From Anoplopoma fimbria (lineage: Eukaryota; Chordata; Actinopteri; Perciformes; Anoplopomatidae): a stretch of 64,000 nt of DNA. The notes under the pieces were generated by a model. That model had not been told where the DNA came from, did not search any database, and saw only the letters and a list, made by a program, of their open reading frames with translations. Location of the stretch: contig NC_072460.1 of assembly GCF_027596085.1 (NCBI RefSeq), forward strand, positions 10,893,326 to 10,957,325, given 5' to 3'. This document shows positions 47,886-61,914 of this stretch, one piece after another. The stretch's first letter is position 1, and each line of letters begins with the position of its first letter. Position numbers and translations under genes: made by a program.

Positions 47886-48195
47886 TAAAAACAACCAGAG
47901 ATATCACCCTTTTTATATCCACAATACAGCTCAACCACCAACCCTTCAGCCTGAGATTCTTGAGTGTTGTGCTAGTAGCTAATGTAGCCTTGAGCCGGTA
48001 GCCTCAAGCAAAGATGAGGAGCAGTTGAGATCTAGTAAGCTCACTCCACACCCCCAGATGGTATGTGTGTGAAATAAAGTGCAGGCGGATCTGTCTGTTT
48101 TAGATTCACTTTTCACATAAGCCACAAAACTTCTTTGTGAAGACGGAAATATTGGATCCATGTGGATTCCAACAGATTCCAATAGTAACACATTT
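47886..48195 (+). repeat. Dispersed fish repeat, family R (copy 2)
   Basis: It shares its opening (ACCAGAGATATCA) and internal words with 28117-28340. It extends further: AATAAAGTGCAGGCGGATCT, CTGTTTTAGATTCACTTTTC, CACAAAACTTCTTTGTGAAG and ATATTGGATCCATGTGGATT, words I associate with one percomorph repeat. It is more complete than copy 1 and noncoding. The minus-strand frames 47706-47894 and 47979-48191 are shadows of it. Confidence 0.7.
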
Positions 48196-49909
48196 TTAAG
48201 GTAAACTAATGCAGGGCCTACTCGAGCGTGGCAGAAATGGCAACTGTTAATTCCATCTGAGCATATACATAAGCAGACAAGTCAACTATGCTGAAGCATT
48301 GGTTTTAATTTTTATAGATGTTTTAATACCTTTTTTCCTTCTATGTAAAGTGATCCCGATTAAGGATCAATCATAACTTATATGAATAACTTTGACCACC
48401 GCCCATTTCTTATTCAAGAGAAAATTTTCTAACTTGTATAACAGCGACCTTTTCAAGCCTACAGAGGTTGTTTGATACTACAAAAAAACATTTTTGGGTG
48501 GAGTATCACTTGTACCTAGTTACCCAGCCAATTTTAGATGCTATTTTAAACTCATGTTATTGACTATATAACAGGGAGTGGAATTTTAATATTGTGTCTT
48601 GCACAACATGGCTCCACCTACGTCATGTTTCAATGGAAACCGAGTGACCACTTCACCCAGGACGACTGCGTTTACTTCACCCGGCTTAGATTTGTCTGTC
48701 TGCCTTCATAATGGTCAACTTCAAGCATCTTTATCATCAAAATCCTATGATAGCAGATGTTACATTTGGTGTCAAATGACTCCACATGACACTCCTTCTC
48801 AAATCAATCTCAATAGCTTTCAGCATCTGAATACAATGACAATGTTCTCACACGCCTGGGAAAAAACAAGCTAATGGGGGTTAATATGACCACTACAACG
48901 CTCATATTAACTGCTCTAAATGAACTAAAGCAAACTCCAATTTCATCTTCCTACAGCACTGAAATATAAGAAGCCATAGCCATGTTTGTTTGCCTTGCGG
49001 AGATTTATTTTTGGGCAGAAAGCTCGGGGTTTGATTAGTGGTGGTAGAGCATATAGAAACAGTTTAGAAATTCCATCAAGCACACCCAATCTGTTGATTG
49101 GTTGCTTGAATTGGTGTGACTGTTGAGTCCTACCAATTTAAAGAGATTGTGCAAGTCTAGAGTATGTAGCAAGTGTGGACACGTTGATTATGTATGCTAT
49201 GAGTGGTTCAGTCTTTTATTGGAAAATTTACACCCGTGCAGTGATTTATATAAATCAGTAGTGCCCACAAAGCAGTAAAACTCTAATTGTTTCTTCCATT
49301 TTGAAAGTCTAGCGTCCATTAAGGATGCAGTGAGTAATAAAAAGGACTTTTAATCAATCCTCTCTTGTTGATGAGTTGATGTGTGAATGGGCTATCCTAC
49401 CTGACAGTGCTACCATATGTTGATTTCTTTTTCTAATAGCCAGCAAAATGAAAGAGAGAGTGTATTTCATTGTAGGTGACTGCGTTACTATAAAACTTAA
49501 TCAAAAAAGATAGCGGGTAATTTATCTGAATTATTTCTGGTCTTTTGATCTGTTTTCTTTTGTGACTAAACACTTGCTGAATGTGCAAATGTGCCTCTTT
49601 TCTTGCTTTAGTCCACGTCTTTGTAACCATTCACTGAAAAGTACTCTGCTCATGATGCTCAATGATGTTCGATATTATCCAAACCCCAAAACATGAGTCA
49701 AATGAATACAACACCTCTCATCTTTTCAATATCAGAATATTTCATAATATTATAAAGCATATTTAAAGCAAGTACAGTAGCATGCCAGGTTACTCCATTT
49801 TGCCCACACTGCAGTCTCTGTATAGTGACCCTTTCATTGTCAGATTAGACTCGCCGACCCCTCCTCGACCGGCTGGCACGGCCACAGTAAATCCAGCAGA
49901 CTGCTCATG
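48196..49909. other. Noncoding DNA, possibly with degraded repeat
   Basis: The part 48350-48660 has a repeat-like texture (a 'tttttgggtggagtatcact' word) but I cannot assign it. The rest is unique AT-rich DNA with chance frames such as 48599-48874. Confidence 0.45.
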
Positions 49910-50400
49910 CTAGGGACCTTGGGTAATTAATAAAATCCCCATTACATGCCTTGTGCCCGTTGTTTGCTATTTCAACACCCCATTTGTGCCACGATTACAG
50001 TCATTATCAGTCACCGCCATTAATTCTCTACCCGATGCCAGAACTGCATACTAATAAATTGGGCTCTAAATTTTTTTTTACCTTTCAAGGAGTTGGTGTT
50101 GGAGCTGGGCCAGGAAGTGCCACTCCAGATTAGGAGTCATCTGGTGACTCGGAAAGAGCCCTTTCAGTAGAAGGCTGCTGCATCTTTGGAGATAGTTCAA
50201 ATTTCCCCTTTGATTATTTCCCTTTCCCCTTCAAAATGAATCTTTATTAAGCTTAAATCCTGACTAAAATGAAATTAGCAGACTGCAAAATATTGCTTTC
50301 TTTTCTGACTCTATTCCCTTGTGCAGGCATGCAAATTTTAATGCTTATTTATGTAAATGAGGTGTCGTCTTTAATTAGTTTAGCTTGAGGGCATTAAAAT
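49910..50400. promoter_or_regulatory. Candidate conserved noncoding block with POU and homeodomain sites
   Basis: TAATTA at 49924-49929 opens the block. At its other end a perfect octamer ATGCAAAT (50329-50336), an octamer-like ATGTAAAT (50351-50358) and TAATTA (50372-50377) lie within 50 bp. Words such as CATTACATGCC, GATTACAGTCATTATC and CCATTAATTC fill the middle. It may be two separate elements. The 60-codon frame at 49951-50133 is not protein-like. Confidence 0.4.
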
Positions 50401-53228
50401 ACATGTATTCTTTCCCCAAAAATGATTTGTTTTGTTGCTCTGTTTAGTTAAAGTTCAAAATGATTGATTATGCAGACTAAAAAGGTTTATTAATTCTCTA
50501 GTTTTTCTTTTTTTTCTCCCCCTTTTGGAGAATTATCTTCTCCACCCACTTCCTGGGAAGAGCGTATTGGAAAGCCTCTTTAGGAAGTACTCTGAGCACT
50601 ACTCTGACAAGCACTTGTAAAGGTCCCAGGTTGAAACCACATGGTAGAACTGCTCTTCTGCTTATCAAGTCTTAAAGCTGTGCTCTTCAGCAATCCCCTC
50701 TATACGTATGCGTTTGGCTACGTGGCTGTTTGTCCGATGACACATTATTGAACAGGAGATTTACTTAACCGTTTTACTTTTACATTCATATATGTATCCT
50801 AATGTGCTGTTTAACCATTGGAAAGAGCATTGTTCTCTGATCATGTGTTGATTTTTTTTCCATTTGCATTTTGTTCATCATTGCAGACATATATACTTAA
50901 AACATAACCCATCTTGAGAGTGAGAGCTCTGTTATTAATCAAACGTTAATATCGATGTAAATTCTGACAATCTGTCAGCTACCGCGGCTCAACTCAAAAC
51001 TGAAGTGAGCATGACCTGTTAAATGACGTTCCAGCTGATTTGGGTCTTATTTTAATATTTGTTTAAAAGGATTTGCGGTGTCACAATAAATCTTTCGCTA
51101 TGCACTGTTTTTATGCATTTACTGTTGATTTACAGTCTATTGTTGAGTGGCTATTGAGCAGAAAACTGCTTTATGTCATTGTAGAAGGTGTTGGGTCAAC
51201 TTCTGTTGGTAGCAGCGAATGACTGTGTCACGCAGTATTTCAAACCACTTCAGGTTGAAAGTGACCAACTGCGGCTCCGGTTATTGTTCAATATCATATC
51301 AGTATTTAGCATCCTTTCAACTGCTCAGATGAGCTGAAGTGGCAAGTTAAGATGCCCCTCCCTACCCCCCAAGGATGATTTATGGAAAGGAAGCTAAAAC
51401 CATTATAGCATTTTTATTATTATTGTTCTTTCAAGGCTAATGCAACAATAGATTTTTGCATGATTGATGCGTTACACTAAACATTAGAGGATTACATTAA
51501 CTTTGCATAGAACAGCTAAATGACACGAGATTACTTATTGTTATTTTTCCTCCACATGATCATACTGTAAACGTAGTACATATAGTATTTCTTGGCATGT
51601 ATTGATGACTGTATTCATACAGTACAAATACCCGTTCAACAGCGAGCATTAACGCAGACTGTCTGATACGGCTTCAGTTGTCGGCTTTCAACACAGCTTT
51701 TTTGTGAAAACTATAAACTGCTCTTTTTTTGCTATAGAAAATGTAGTGAATGGCAGTGCTTCAGAGATTAAACGAATGCAAGTGACTAAGATAACCTCTC
51801 ATCAGCCCCCTTCATTCTGCAAATTATTAAAACTGTGGGCTCTTGTGGAAGGGAATATGGCAGCAATATGCTGATACTTCAATCAGCTGGGAGGAAATTC
51901 CAGATGTAATAAGGAGGAATCGCTGCTCTCTGTCCTGCAGTTCCTACCATGAGCTTCCGCTGTCAGAGCATACAGTACAGCATACATGAGTTTTCATTCA
52001 TGGCATCTAACTCTTCAGACCACATCAAACCCCTCACATCATTCCTCACACATCAAGCACATGCACAGGCATAGTCTAAAGACTCAGCCCTTTCATAAGA
52101 TGTCCTCTCAATTCATAATTTACTGGAACAATGATTTACAGTACATCCATATCGAAAGAAGCAATATATAACAAAATAACAAAGACAGGCACCACTACTT
52201 GAAAAGATGCTAGAAGGTCAGATTTAATTAGGTCAGAATATCCTTTGACACTAGCTATGTTTTGAGCTCATCCATGATAACTTCTCAGCTCAGTCCTGTT
52301 TTTCAAATAACTATTCAGGGTTTTCCTGTTGTGAAGAAACATTATTACCCTGTTTTATGGTTGGAAATGAGAAGAGATAATGGTACAGAACTGTATTAGG
52401 GATATCAGGAAAAACTGTCCTGTAACAGTTCTAAAAGGTATGTTAGGTTTTTGATTCTGTCTTGAATCACAGTCATGCGGAGCCAAGACACATCCTCCAT
52501 TAAAATGTTGACGCACACTTTGGGTGCCTTTTACAGGCATTTGTGCTTGTGTGTTTATCATGTCCAGGCCATTCAGGAAATGATGGGCAACCAGCCAACT
52601 GATTATTTGCCCAAAGTGCTAATTTGTGCCACTCTAGTGTGCATAGCTCTATAATTACCTGAAAACGTAAACTGGAAGCTATGCCTGACAAAGACAAGAA
52701 ACTGTAATAAAATTGAGCTTTTGGTGCTCAGTTGTACTGAGTCTTATAAGACATATTAATGGGATGTTTAAAGGATATGGCACTTTTCCATTTGTCTTGT
52801 GGAAAAATCTTGAGCAAAACACCTGGTGCACTAAGTGCCTGCAGTCTGAACACTGAAGAGAATCTAGCAGTCATGGCGTTCTTTTATAAAGCACTGTCAC
52901 ATCTAAAACATTTTCTATTAACTATGCACCGTAGCTTTATACTAGATTTGTCATTTCTTGATTGTCATTAGACGGCAACTTAATGAACTACCAAAGTCAG
53001 ATTTCAAAGCCTTTTACCTTGTATATTATCTAAAACAATAAAACGGCTGTCTGTTAAAAAAACACATCATTCAAATCTGTGAGCTCTGATTCAACCACAG
53101 TAACATGCTCCAGGTGTCTTGAATACAGCTGAAAAGGTGTTTTTGAGAGGTTTTTTTTTTCATTTAACATATCAAAGGCAGATATTTTGTGCCAATAGTC
53201 AGTATATTTCAAATTTGATATAATAAAG
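50401..53228. other. Noncoding DNA, nothing firmly recognised
   Basis: Unique AT-rich sequence with another perfect octamer in reverse orientation (ATTTGCAT, 50862-50869). Chance frames at 51986-52171, 52355-52697 and 52759-52971. No repeat family recognised. Confidence 0.55.
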
Positions 53229-53626
53229 TTTCCTCCGGTCGGTGGGCGGTTCTTGGTTTTGGCTTGACTGTATTCAACACGATGGCTGCCAGCTTGGTTA
53301 CATTACAGCTAAACAGAGCACTAAATTATATTTCTGAAAACATTATACAAGAAATCAGAGCTGCCTATTTTGAAAGTTTGATCAAAGTTCACGAGCTTCA
53401 GCAGCAGTGAATGATACTGCATTTGAGACTCCTCCGTTCTGATTGGTTGTTTTCCTTCGGGCGCAGTGGATTCTTGCAAATGCCATAAGGAACACTAAGA
53501 AAAGCAAGAGGAACTTGATTTATTTACAGATTATCTGTCTCATGTATTTCTGTCAGGATTAAGTGACAGTTTGAGCAAATATTACAAAAAGTAATTTTTT
53601 ATTAAAGTTACCAACTGTAGTTTAAA
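53229..53626 (+). repeat. Dispersed fish repeat, family P (long copy)
   Basis: Landmarks in order: TCCTCCGGTCGGTGGGCGG, GATGGCTGCCAGCTTGGTTA, AGAGCTGCCTATTTTGAAAG, CTGATTGGTTGTTTTCCTTC, GGGCGCAGTGGATTC, CTGTCAGGATTAAGTGACAG and AAAGTTACCAACTGTAGTTT. The last 80 bp match the paired fragments at 20950-21088. I recognise the series as one percomorph noncoding repeat. No coding capacity. Confidence 0.75.
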
Positions 53627-55675
53627 GCAGTTTAACTAACAAACTGCCAGACTATATTGTAATGTCGTATCTGTCCAGCCATCACAATAGAAATCAATAA
53701 TGATTAAAGACACATGTTTACTGCCCGTTATCAGTGAAAAAGCAAATTATTCCCCAATATATGTCAGTCTAATTGTAACTAAAGTACAATACACCTGTAT
53801 ACAGTCTGAAAAAAATTCTCAGTCTCAGGTTTCAGGTTTTTTTGGTCATTCCCCTTTTCAAAAAAGGAACACAATGTTACGCTGCTGATCTGTGGCATTT
53901 TTGAAATCCATACATCTGTGTAAATGCAACAATGCCACAGTTAAGAGAACATACTGAACATAGGAGCATGACCTAGTTTAATGACTTGTAGGTGTGGTTG
54001 CAATTTTCTGAAAACACAATGCAAGATTTTTGTATTTTATTTTTTTTGATGACGCAAAAGTCAATGACATTCTTTTGTATGTGTTCTATGTCTTCTGAAA
54101 CCAAGCTTACAGTATGCATGGAATGCTCATTCTGAGACATGCACCTAAAATGACTTTATGTGCCATGTAGATGCCATGTTGGCCAAATTCAAGTGGGCCA
54201 AATAGTTAAGTAGCACTAATACCATGAAATTATTAAAGATTTTCTCAGATTTCATGTCCTGACTGTTCTACCCTCTTTTGGTACATATAAACAACAGGAA
54301 TTAATATAAATCTGGACATTTTATTTAAGTGTTAACACATATACAATTATTTATATAAGCATACCATTGAGCATTGTCAACGTGTCACAACTCGGGATAA
54401 AACATGACAAAAGAAAAGAATATGTTCCAGTTGAGAAAACTGGCCAGGCAACTTGTCCCAGCTAAGAAAACTGACATTTATATGCTGGAAGACAAATTTA
54501 GTTTAAGGACACAAAACAGGACGGACAGGTTGAACTAGTGTAGTCTGTAAAGCGATGTAATTATTCTAATATATAACATCAACAGTCAGTACATTTCAGC
54601 GATGGTAAAGTCAAAACGAATGTGTACTCTGAGGGAATATGAAGAAAGATGTTCCTATGTGGCAGACAGACAGAAAGAGAACATATGTTGTTATGTCTTT
54701 TATAGGTCTTGTGCTTGTTTTGTTTTTTCCCCAGGAAAACAATACATGTAGAATTACAAAATAATGTTTTGTTATCATGAATATTGTATTTGACCCCATG
54801 GATCAGAATTAACAATAATATCACTTCAGTGTTTTATTTCCTTCTTCCTTGCCACCAGAGGCAGTGCCATAGCACCGGAGGACTTATGAGAATGAGGAAT
54901 GCTTGTGCAATAATAATAGGGAGAAACTGTTTAAAAGATAGCTGATGCCACAGTGTGGGGGTGCAGCAACGTTTACGAAGGTGTTCAGTAAGATGAAGTT
55001 CTGAGTTAAGACAGAGAAAATGTGTATAGTGATCAAGGATTTCTAGAAGTCAAAGTAAATCAAATACGAATTAACTTTCTGTTTTTGACTTGAAGATGTT
55101 TCCTCATTCATGTAAGTGGCTTCATCAGCACCAACATCTCTGAACCAATATTTCAAGATAAATGCAAAGAATATCCTTTAAAAGTCATCAAAGTAGATAC
55201 AATCTTCATGCTGTCAATTGCTATCCCCAGGTACAGGCAGAAACCTTCATAAACCACATCATTTCCATGAAAATATAACTTTTTGGAATAAACTAAATAT
55301 ATGAGGGGAAAGCAGCAACCTGGATTATCTTGCATGATTGTTCTCTACCTCTTATGAATATTTACATTTTTTAAAGATATTATAACATGGGGTGGGGGCT
55401 CTGAAATGACAAATTATTCCTTTAACAACAACACATTTTATTCTTAAAATATATTCCTAAGAATTTTACACACCTAAAATGTTAAAGGTTATCAAAATGA
55501 AATACGTGCTTTTTCTTACTTAGTCTAGGTCTCACAAAAGCCACAAAAATTTGAGAGAAAACAAAATGCCTGTCAGGGCGAGCATACAGGAGGCAAAGGG
55601 GGAATCTGGCATGGGCTAAGTAAAGTCATAAAAATATTTTCCCTTTTATTTAATGTTGTCCATAATTCATTGCCA
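53627..55675. other. Noncoding DNA, nothing recognised
   Basis: AT-rich unique sequence with T runs near 53151-53160 (just upstream) and 54042-54049. Chance frames only, including the two overlapping minus-strand frames at 54579-54824. Confidence 0.6.
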
Positions 55676-55860
55676 GGAAAAGCTAATCAATAGCACCTTA
55701 ATGAAAACTTGAGCCATATTTTATTTTGCCGCAGAGAAGTCCCGGATCAGCATTTGTTGCCTTGTTATGTGCTGGTTTTCACCCTTGGGCTGTTTGACAG
55801 ATGTGCATCACATTTGCAGATACCTTAAATATTTTCTCTCTTTAACCACATAATATTTGC
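55676..55860. promoter_or_regulatory. Candidate conserved noncoding element
   Basis: A compact, non-repetitive block with CTAATCAATAGCACCTTAAT, a CAGATGTGCATCACATTTGC word that includes an E-box, and balanced composition against AT-rich flanks. The inference is from texture only. Confidence 0.28.
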
Positions 55861-58499
55861 CTTATCAAAACACCACAGAGTAGGAGGGAAATTTCTGATG
55901 ATGACAGCAATGAAGATTCAATAGAAGAGAAGTGATCCAAAATGGTGACATTTATTAATGTTTTATCCTAGCTATAACCTCGGCTGAATGTGGCAACAAA
56001 CGTCGCAAAAGCAAAGCTGTACATAAATATCGACTAACTCATTTTTGATGCTTTCCACAAGTGTCATAAATATAATGCACTCCCCTAAGACTCTAGGTTA
56101 ATATTATGTCAGATTGAGAAAGGCGTGTTATTGTTCAATGTATGTATTTCTATGGAAGTGCATTAGAGGCCTTAGGAGTTGTAAATGCAAATATAATTGA
56201 GTATTTGAACCCAAATTCTATGTAAAACTAATCTGAACATTGTAATTGTGGTACATAAAAGTAAGGATTAAACTGGTAATATTAGGGCCAAAAAAAGCCT
56301 AGACTTGCCATTAAACTGTTTTAAAATGTGTTTGTGTGTGTGTATCATGAATTAATTTATGTCGTAATGTATGTATATCTATATATGTTTTATTTATTAT
56401 ATTAACAAACCATACTATTGTAAACAAACCTTTAACAGTAGTAGAAAGCACACATTGTTTAGATCTCGTTTTGTTGACCAGTGTTACTCTTTGTATTGAA
56501 AACGCTTTCCACATATATGGCGGTGAAAGCAGGTTCCAATGTTGTGTCTTGACTCTTGTTGGTGGGTCTACCCTTTTGATAATATTTGGATCATAAATTG
56601 TGCATTTACATTTTTCTGATAAGTAAATATGAACATTCAGTGCCATAACAATGGTATGTGCTGGCTCCCACCATGTAATACTATTACAATTAATACTTAT
56701 TAGTACAAATACATTTTAAAGTTAACACTATAAGACTAGCTTTACATAATAATTCCTTATTATCTATGTAAAGTTATTATTCTTATTATTAGAAACAATA
56801 CAATACACTTTGGACCATTTTTGACAACATTTTTTAAGACATGCTATAATACATGAGACAAATAAAGTATTAGATTCAGTTCAATGCACTAGGTAAATTA
56901 AATAATTGTATGTGTATGCTAAACTTATCTGTCACATATAATCAATCAGACTGGCATTTAAGCAAGAAGGTGTAAAAAGTGGTAACTGAGCGCTGCTTGA
57001 AGACTGACTGGTGAGATGCAATGCTAATTGTTTCCAGTGATCCTTGTCAACGTACAGTATGCTCCGGTTCCAGTCAACTATCTATGAACTCAGACTACAA
57101 TTACAAGGGAAAAGGTCATTTTTCATGCTCTGAAAGGCATCCTAATGAACTGGTTGCAACCTATTTAACACTACTCTCCAGTCCGCTAAAACAGACTTTC
57201 CATATCCACTGACAGCTCTCTTCACTTTGCATGTGAACAGGAAGAGATGTTTTTGTTCTGCCATTTGTGTCAGGGACGATGACTGCAAACCTTGAGGAAA
57301 CTTGCTTAATGCCCGCATTCAGAGTAAACAGTTATTCATCAAAAAAATAATAATGCCTCAAAGGTCAGGCCATAAAAAACAATATCTGCCCTCTTTCCAT
57401 TGCCTAGTGCATTAGTTACTCTTAATGCCAAGCAGAGCGCTTTGAAGGCAAGGGGCTGAGTTAGAAAAAAACTGCACATAATGCCGAGAACTTGAGAGGA
57501 TGGAGTGGTTTATGGCTTAAAATGAAGAACTGTCAAAACAGCAGACTATCAATGTGAAAAGCACCATCATTATGATGATCAACTTACAGCAGGTGCATGT
57601 TTTTTTTAACTATAGGGAATTACACGAGCGATACAGAGCTGTCCAGTGGCTACACATCGTTCGCATGTATTTGCATTGTCAGCCGGAGGTGAGAGGGTGG
57701 AGACCTGCCAAGTGTAAGGCTCTGGGCCAATGCCGTGACAGCTGACAACTCGGGCAGGCCATGTGTGCAGCGTTGCACTTCTAACAGCCAAGATCCCAGA
57801 TCAAGTAAATCCTAATCACAGAGTTAGTACGCCTCTAATGTGAAAATTCATATTTCTACTCAGAGTGTTTCATGTCCAAAAGGGAGCACATGTCATTTGG
57901 CATGCCTTCATAAAGCACTAGGGCGCCCATCAGTCACTGATTATTGCAATGAGGAATTAAAATCCCTTAACACAAAGGAACCAGCACCACATTGCTTTGG
58001 CTGTCAGAATTAACTAGTGGAAGTGACCTCAGCCTATACATGCTGAAGGAGGAGCAATCGTATTCAATTAGTTGGATAGAAATATTCTCTGAGACATGCA
58101 TTCGTTGTTGATTAATAAAGATACAGATGAGCGTATTCCATTTGATCCAACCCCAACCCTGTCCTTACATTCTCAATATATACATATATCTGCTGATTAA
58201 CAGTCAACATTTTTGAATAACTGAGGTAACTGACAGTGATAACCACACTGTACTGCTCTGCTAAGCTGCAGCCAAGCTGCAGAGGGGCTGTCTAGTTTGT
58301 CAGAAGAAGACCGGCTGAGGGAGGCGGTGCTGAACTGTTAGTCTTCTCCCCCTTATGGCACGCTGTGTTTACGGCGATCCCTCAGGCCATTTGTTTGCAG
58401 CACTTCCTTGCCCCACAGCACCATGCATAATGCAGGGATGAAAATGTTAACAGTGGCAAATAAAATCGGCAAGGTGCCCCCACAAATCAGGGCAGTTTA
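55861..58499. other. Noncoding DNA, nothing firmly recognised
   Basis: AT-rich unique sequence with a short GT run near 56330-56343 and a T run at 57600-57608. Frames up to 111 codons (minus strand 56311-56646) show no domain. Confidence 0.55.
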
Positions 58500-58620
58500 G
58501 GAGCGCATTTAATCATCCATGCATTGGGGACAACGCATAGCAATTAATTGTGGCATTTCAAAGAAGATCAGGGCCCAATTTTTCCATGGCCCTTCCTACT
58601 TCTTTCTCGGTTGGCCCATC
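58500..58620. promoter_or_regulatory. Candidate conserved noncoding element
   Basis: It contains the palindrome CAATTAATTG (58541-58550), which is a double homeodomain core, and words such as TTTAATCATCCATGCATTGG (58508-58527). Compact and non-repetitive. Low-confidence inference. Confidence 0.3.
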
Positions 58621-61279
58621 AAACCTCAGACCAGTGGAAGGGGCCTCTATGCATCTCTTTGAAACATCTACTCATTTTGGCCTGATTATGTTTATTATCT
58701 CTTTGCTCTCAAATAGATGAGAAGGGAACTCTCTTAGATGGTTGCAGAGAATTGCATCAGTAGGGCCCACCCAGCAAAAGAAATAACAAAAAACAAGCAT
58801 TGTTTGAAGAGTGTCTCCCATGTATACACACAAGAAGTAATCCCGTCTAGGTCTTGCATTTCTCAAGTATGCTCCAAGACAAACAAGTTACAGCAACATA
58901 TGGTGGTGTCAGGAAAATAAATAATTTAGAGAAATTCATGTGCGGTGCGCAGATGAGCAACCACAGAAATACCAACACAGGCCTCCTCATACTTAACCCT
59001 TCCAATAAGAACCCTCAGCAGGAGGGCCACAAGGAAACAACCACAATATCAGTCCTTAACTGGATTGAGAACTACTTTGGAATTTCAGAGACTGGGACTG
59101 GCAACTGTCTCTGGATGTAAGGACAGAATTTTGTGCAGATACAATCTGCAGTGCCTTTCAGCACTTCCTGAACACGAGACAGCCTAATCTAATGAACTGG
59201 GGGGGCTGAATCGGCTCCGGCTTTTAGCCGAGTGCCAGCGTGCCTCCTCTCACATCTGACTGCAGTCAAAAATCCACTTGTTATTTTTATTTCCACTGTA
59301 TTTTCCCTGGGGTGTACTCTGCGTGGCTTGAGTCATCATTGTTAAAGACTTTAGAGTTGGAAAAAACACACACACGCACACACAGCTGGTGGCAAGGTTA
59401 TAGCGAGTCAGACAAGGGGGCACTCGTATTCTGCCAACCCCAGGGAAAACTCGCAGAGGGCTCCAGAGAGGGAGAACAGAGATGTGCCATGTTGCTGACA
59501 TGGCAGCCGTCACGTCACACTAACCAGTAAGAGTGATGTGCACAGACAGCACTGAGATTTGTAGAATACTGTAGTAGGCTGCTAACCGAAACAGTGAAGG
59601 GCTTGTGGATTACATGACCCATGCCTGCCGTCTCTATACCTAAATATCTAAAAAGAGCATCAAGGAGCAAAAGGCAGCCAGACACAATATGATAATGAGC
59701 ATCAACCAAACAAACTACTGATAAGACCAAGATGTCTGATTCATCACAATACAGAACTAAAATGTTGCAGTATAATTAAAGCATAAAAAGTAATATTGAG
59801 TAGGTAATATTTTGTGCTCCTAATTTTTTTTTTTACAAAAAACGGATCCTTTGATTTGTGACAAGGCCAAGTTGTTTAGAGCTCTTTTTCCCTTTTGCTT
59901 GCTGTGCATCTCAAGAGCACTGATGATTAAGAAATTGGTTTTAACACATATGAGGTCACAGGTATCAGTCAGGTCTGCAGGGAATATGTGAATTAGCCAG
60001 ATGTGAGTCAAATAAAGCAAATAATGAACACCCGTGCTTTGAAAGCATTGAGCACTGAGCAGATGCATGTTTTAAAAAATACGCACCGACTACATAATAG
60101 GACCACTGAGGTAACTGCACAGTCAGCATTTTTGATATTTTTGATAAGTTTATGACAGTGTTCTTATTCAATGTTTTTTTTTTGGTCTTGCAATGTTGTG
60201 TCAAGACCTGATTTTTTTTCCTTCCTTCTTTTTTCAGTCTATGCGGGTGCTGGCCGACATCATTTCCTCCCTCAGAGTTAATAAAGAACATGAAGTTGAA
60301 CTCGATCGTAATTGAAGTGCAATAAATTAGGAAACCACTTTAAGTCACAAAATGATAGGCTAGAAAGAAAAAAAGTTGACTTCTGAATTTGAAGGCTGGA
60401 AGGTGGCTGAAGGAATCTGCGCACTGCCAGTGTAAAACATAAATCCTCTGGAACACAGTGCTACTCTAAATGACCCTGATGAGATGCTCAATTCCCAGCG
60501 CTAACCATTGCAAAGGTGCACCACAAACAGCAAGACTGTGTCACATCTCAAACTATTTTTGGACTGTTCAGCTTCTCTTTGTAGCTTGACTTTGTAATTA
60601 AAGAGATTTGAGACTAGCATTACCAGAGAAAATTATTGATTATTATACATCTAGAAGTAACACAGCAGACAGATTGTTCCGATTCATATCAAACCAACAC
60701 CATCATTGTCATGGGCAGACAGTAATACAGCCGCGCAGAAGCTGGAGGACATTGAAGAATGAAAAGCTATCTGGTGATCAGTGTCACAAGACAGAGGCAT
60801 TACAATGCCATAGATAACTTGTCATGCGGAGACAGATAACAATTCTTTTTTAGGAAAATAAAAGCTGCCTGAGTTGACAATATTTCACCTCAGATTTATA
60901 TTAAACCAATTCTGTGCAACATTAAAATCAACAGGATTTCTTGATAAACACTATGTTATAGCCAGTGATATCACAAAATGTAAAACTGTAAATGGGTACA
61001 TTTAAATTGCTGTTGCCATATATCGTTCTGTTTTTCAAGGACCACAGGTACAACAATGTCTGCTGCTAACATTTTCATGACTTGTGAAACTGCAGGCTTT
61101 TAACATGACGCCTCTCTCTTTAATGTGCACATCAGGACAAAGCAAGCTCAGAGAATAAGCTAAACAAAAAAGGAAGATGGCCTGAGTTGCTCCAGATCCA
61201 TGATAAATCACTGCCACTTTTATAGCCTCTAATAAGTTGATGCAAAGCCATTTTTCTTCCTGCCCATCGTTCAAACATT
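58621..61279. other. Noncoding DNA, nothing recognised
   Basis: Unique sequence with homopolymer A/T runs (59825-59834 and 60174-60182) and a CA run near 59367-59383. Overlapping chance frames on both strands; none has a domain. Confidence 0.55.
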
Positions 61280-61470
61280 TAGGGCATATTTACAAGGAAC
61301 TTGTTAAAATATTTAATAATATTTAGTGGCAATTTCGGAGCAGCCTGTCACAGCGAAATTTATTGCCCTTAAGTGTTTAAAAAGGCGATGACATGAATAA
61401 CAAACTGTCAAAATTTCCTAATTTGCATAGACAGGCCATAACTCCTGATACCTTGCATTAAAAAAAGAGG
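61280..61470. promoter_or_regulatory. Candidate conserved noncoding element with octamer
   Basis: ATTTGCAT (reverse octamer) at 61421-61428 follows CAAACTGTCAAAATTTCC. Upstream are AATATTTAATAATATTTAG and CAGCCTGTCACAGCG. Non-repetitive and noncoding. Possibly an enhancer; unproven. Confidence 0.33.
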
Positions 61471-61914
61471 TTTTTAACAAAACGAGTCATAAAAGAAGCA
61501 TTCAAAGTGAGTGATGGCAAAGACTCTTCCACAAAGTTGCACCACAGAGACAGCCTCCCCCCACTACAGATGCTTCCGAGATCAAGTCAGCCAATAAAGG
61601 GACATATATCCTGCTGCTTTGACTTATTTATCCTGTGTGGATGAGCTCAAGATGGAACATCTCCTATAGGCAAGCTTAATTAATTGTGATAAAAGGGCTA
61701 ATTCAGAGGCTGCACAAGAAAAGTGAGCCAAACAATAATATTCTCTACAAATCATCTCTGCCCGTCAAATATTTCCTCCATAACTTTCTAATTCAAAGTC
61801 CTTCGGACGTGAGGCTTTTGTTAAGGAACTTCATGGAGCCCAACACCCTCCCACGCTTCTCTGACATTCTGTTCACACTCCTGACTAAAACCATCAGATG
61901 AAATTGCAGCTGTG
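61471..61914. other. Noncoding DNA, nothing recognised
   Basis: Unique sequence. The 71-codon plus-strand frame 61686-61901 is the most protein-like in this part by composition, but it has no recognisable domain and no splice context, so it is left as chance. Confidence 0.5.
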
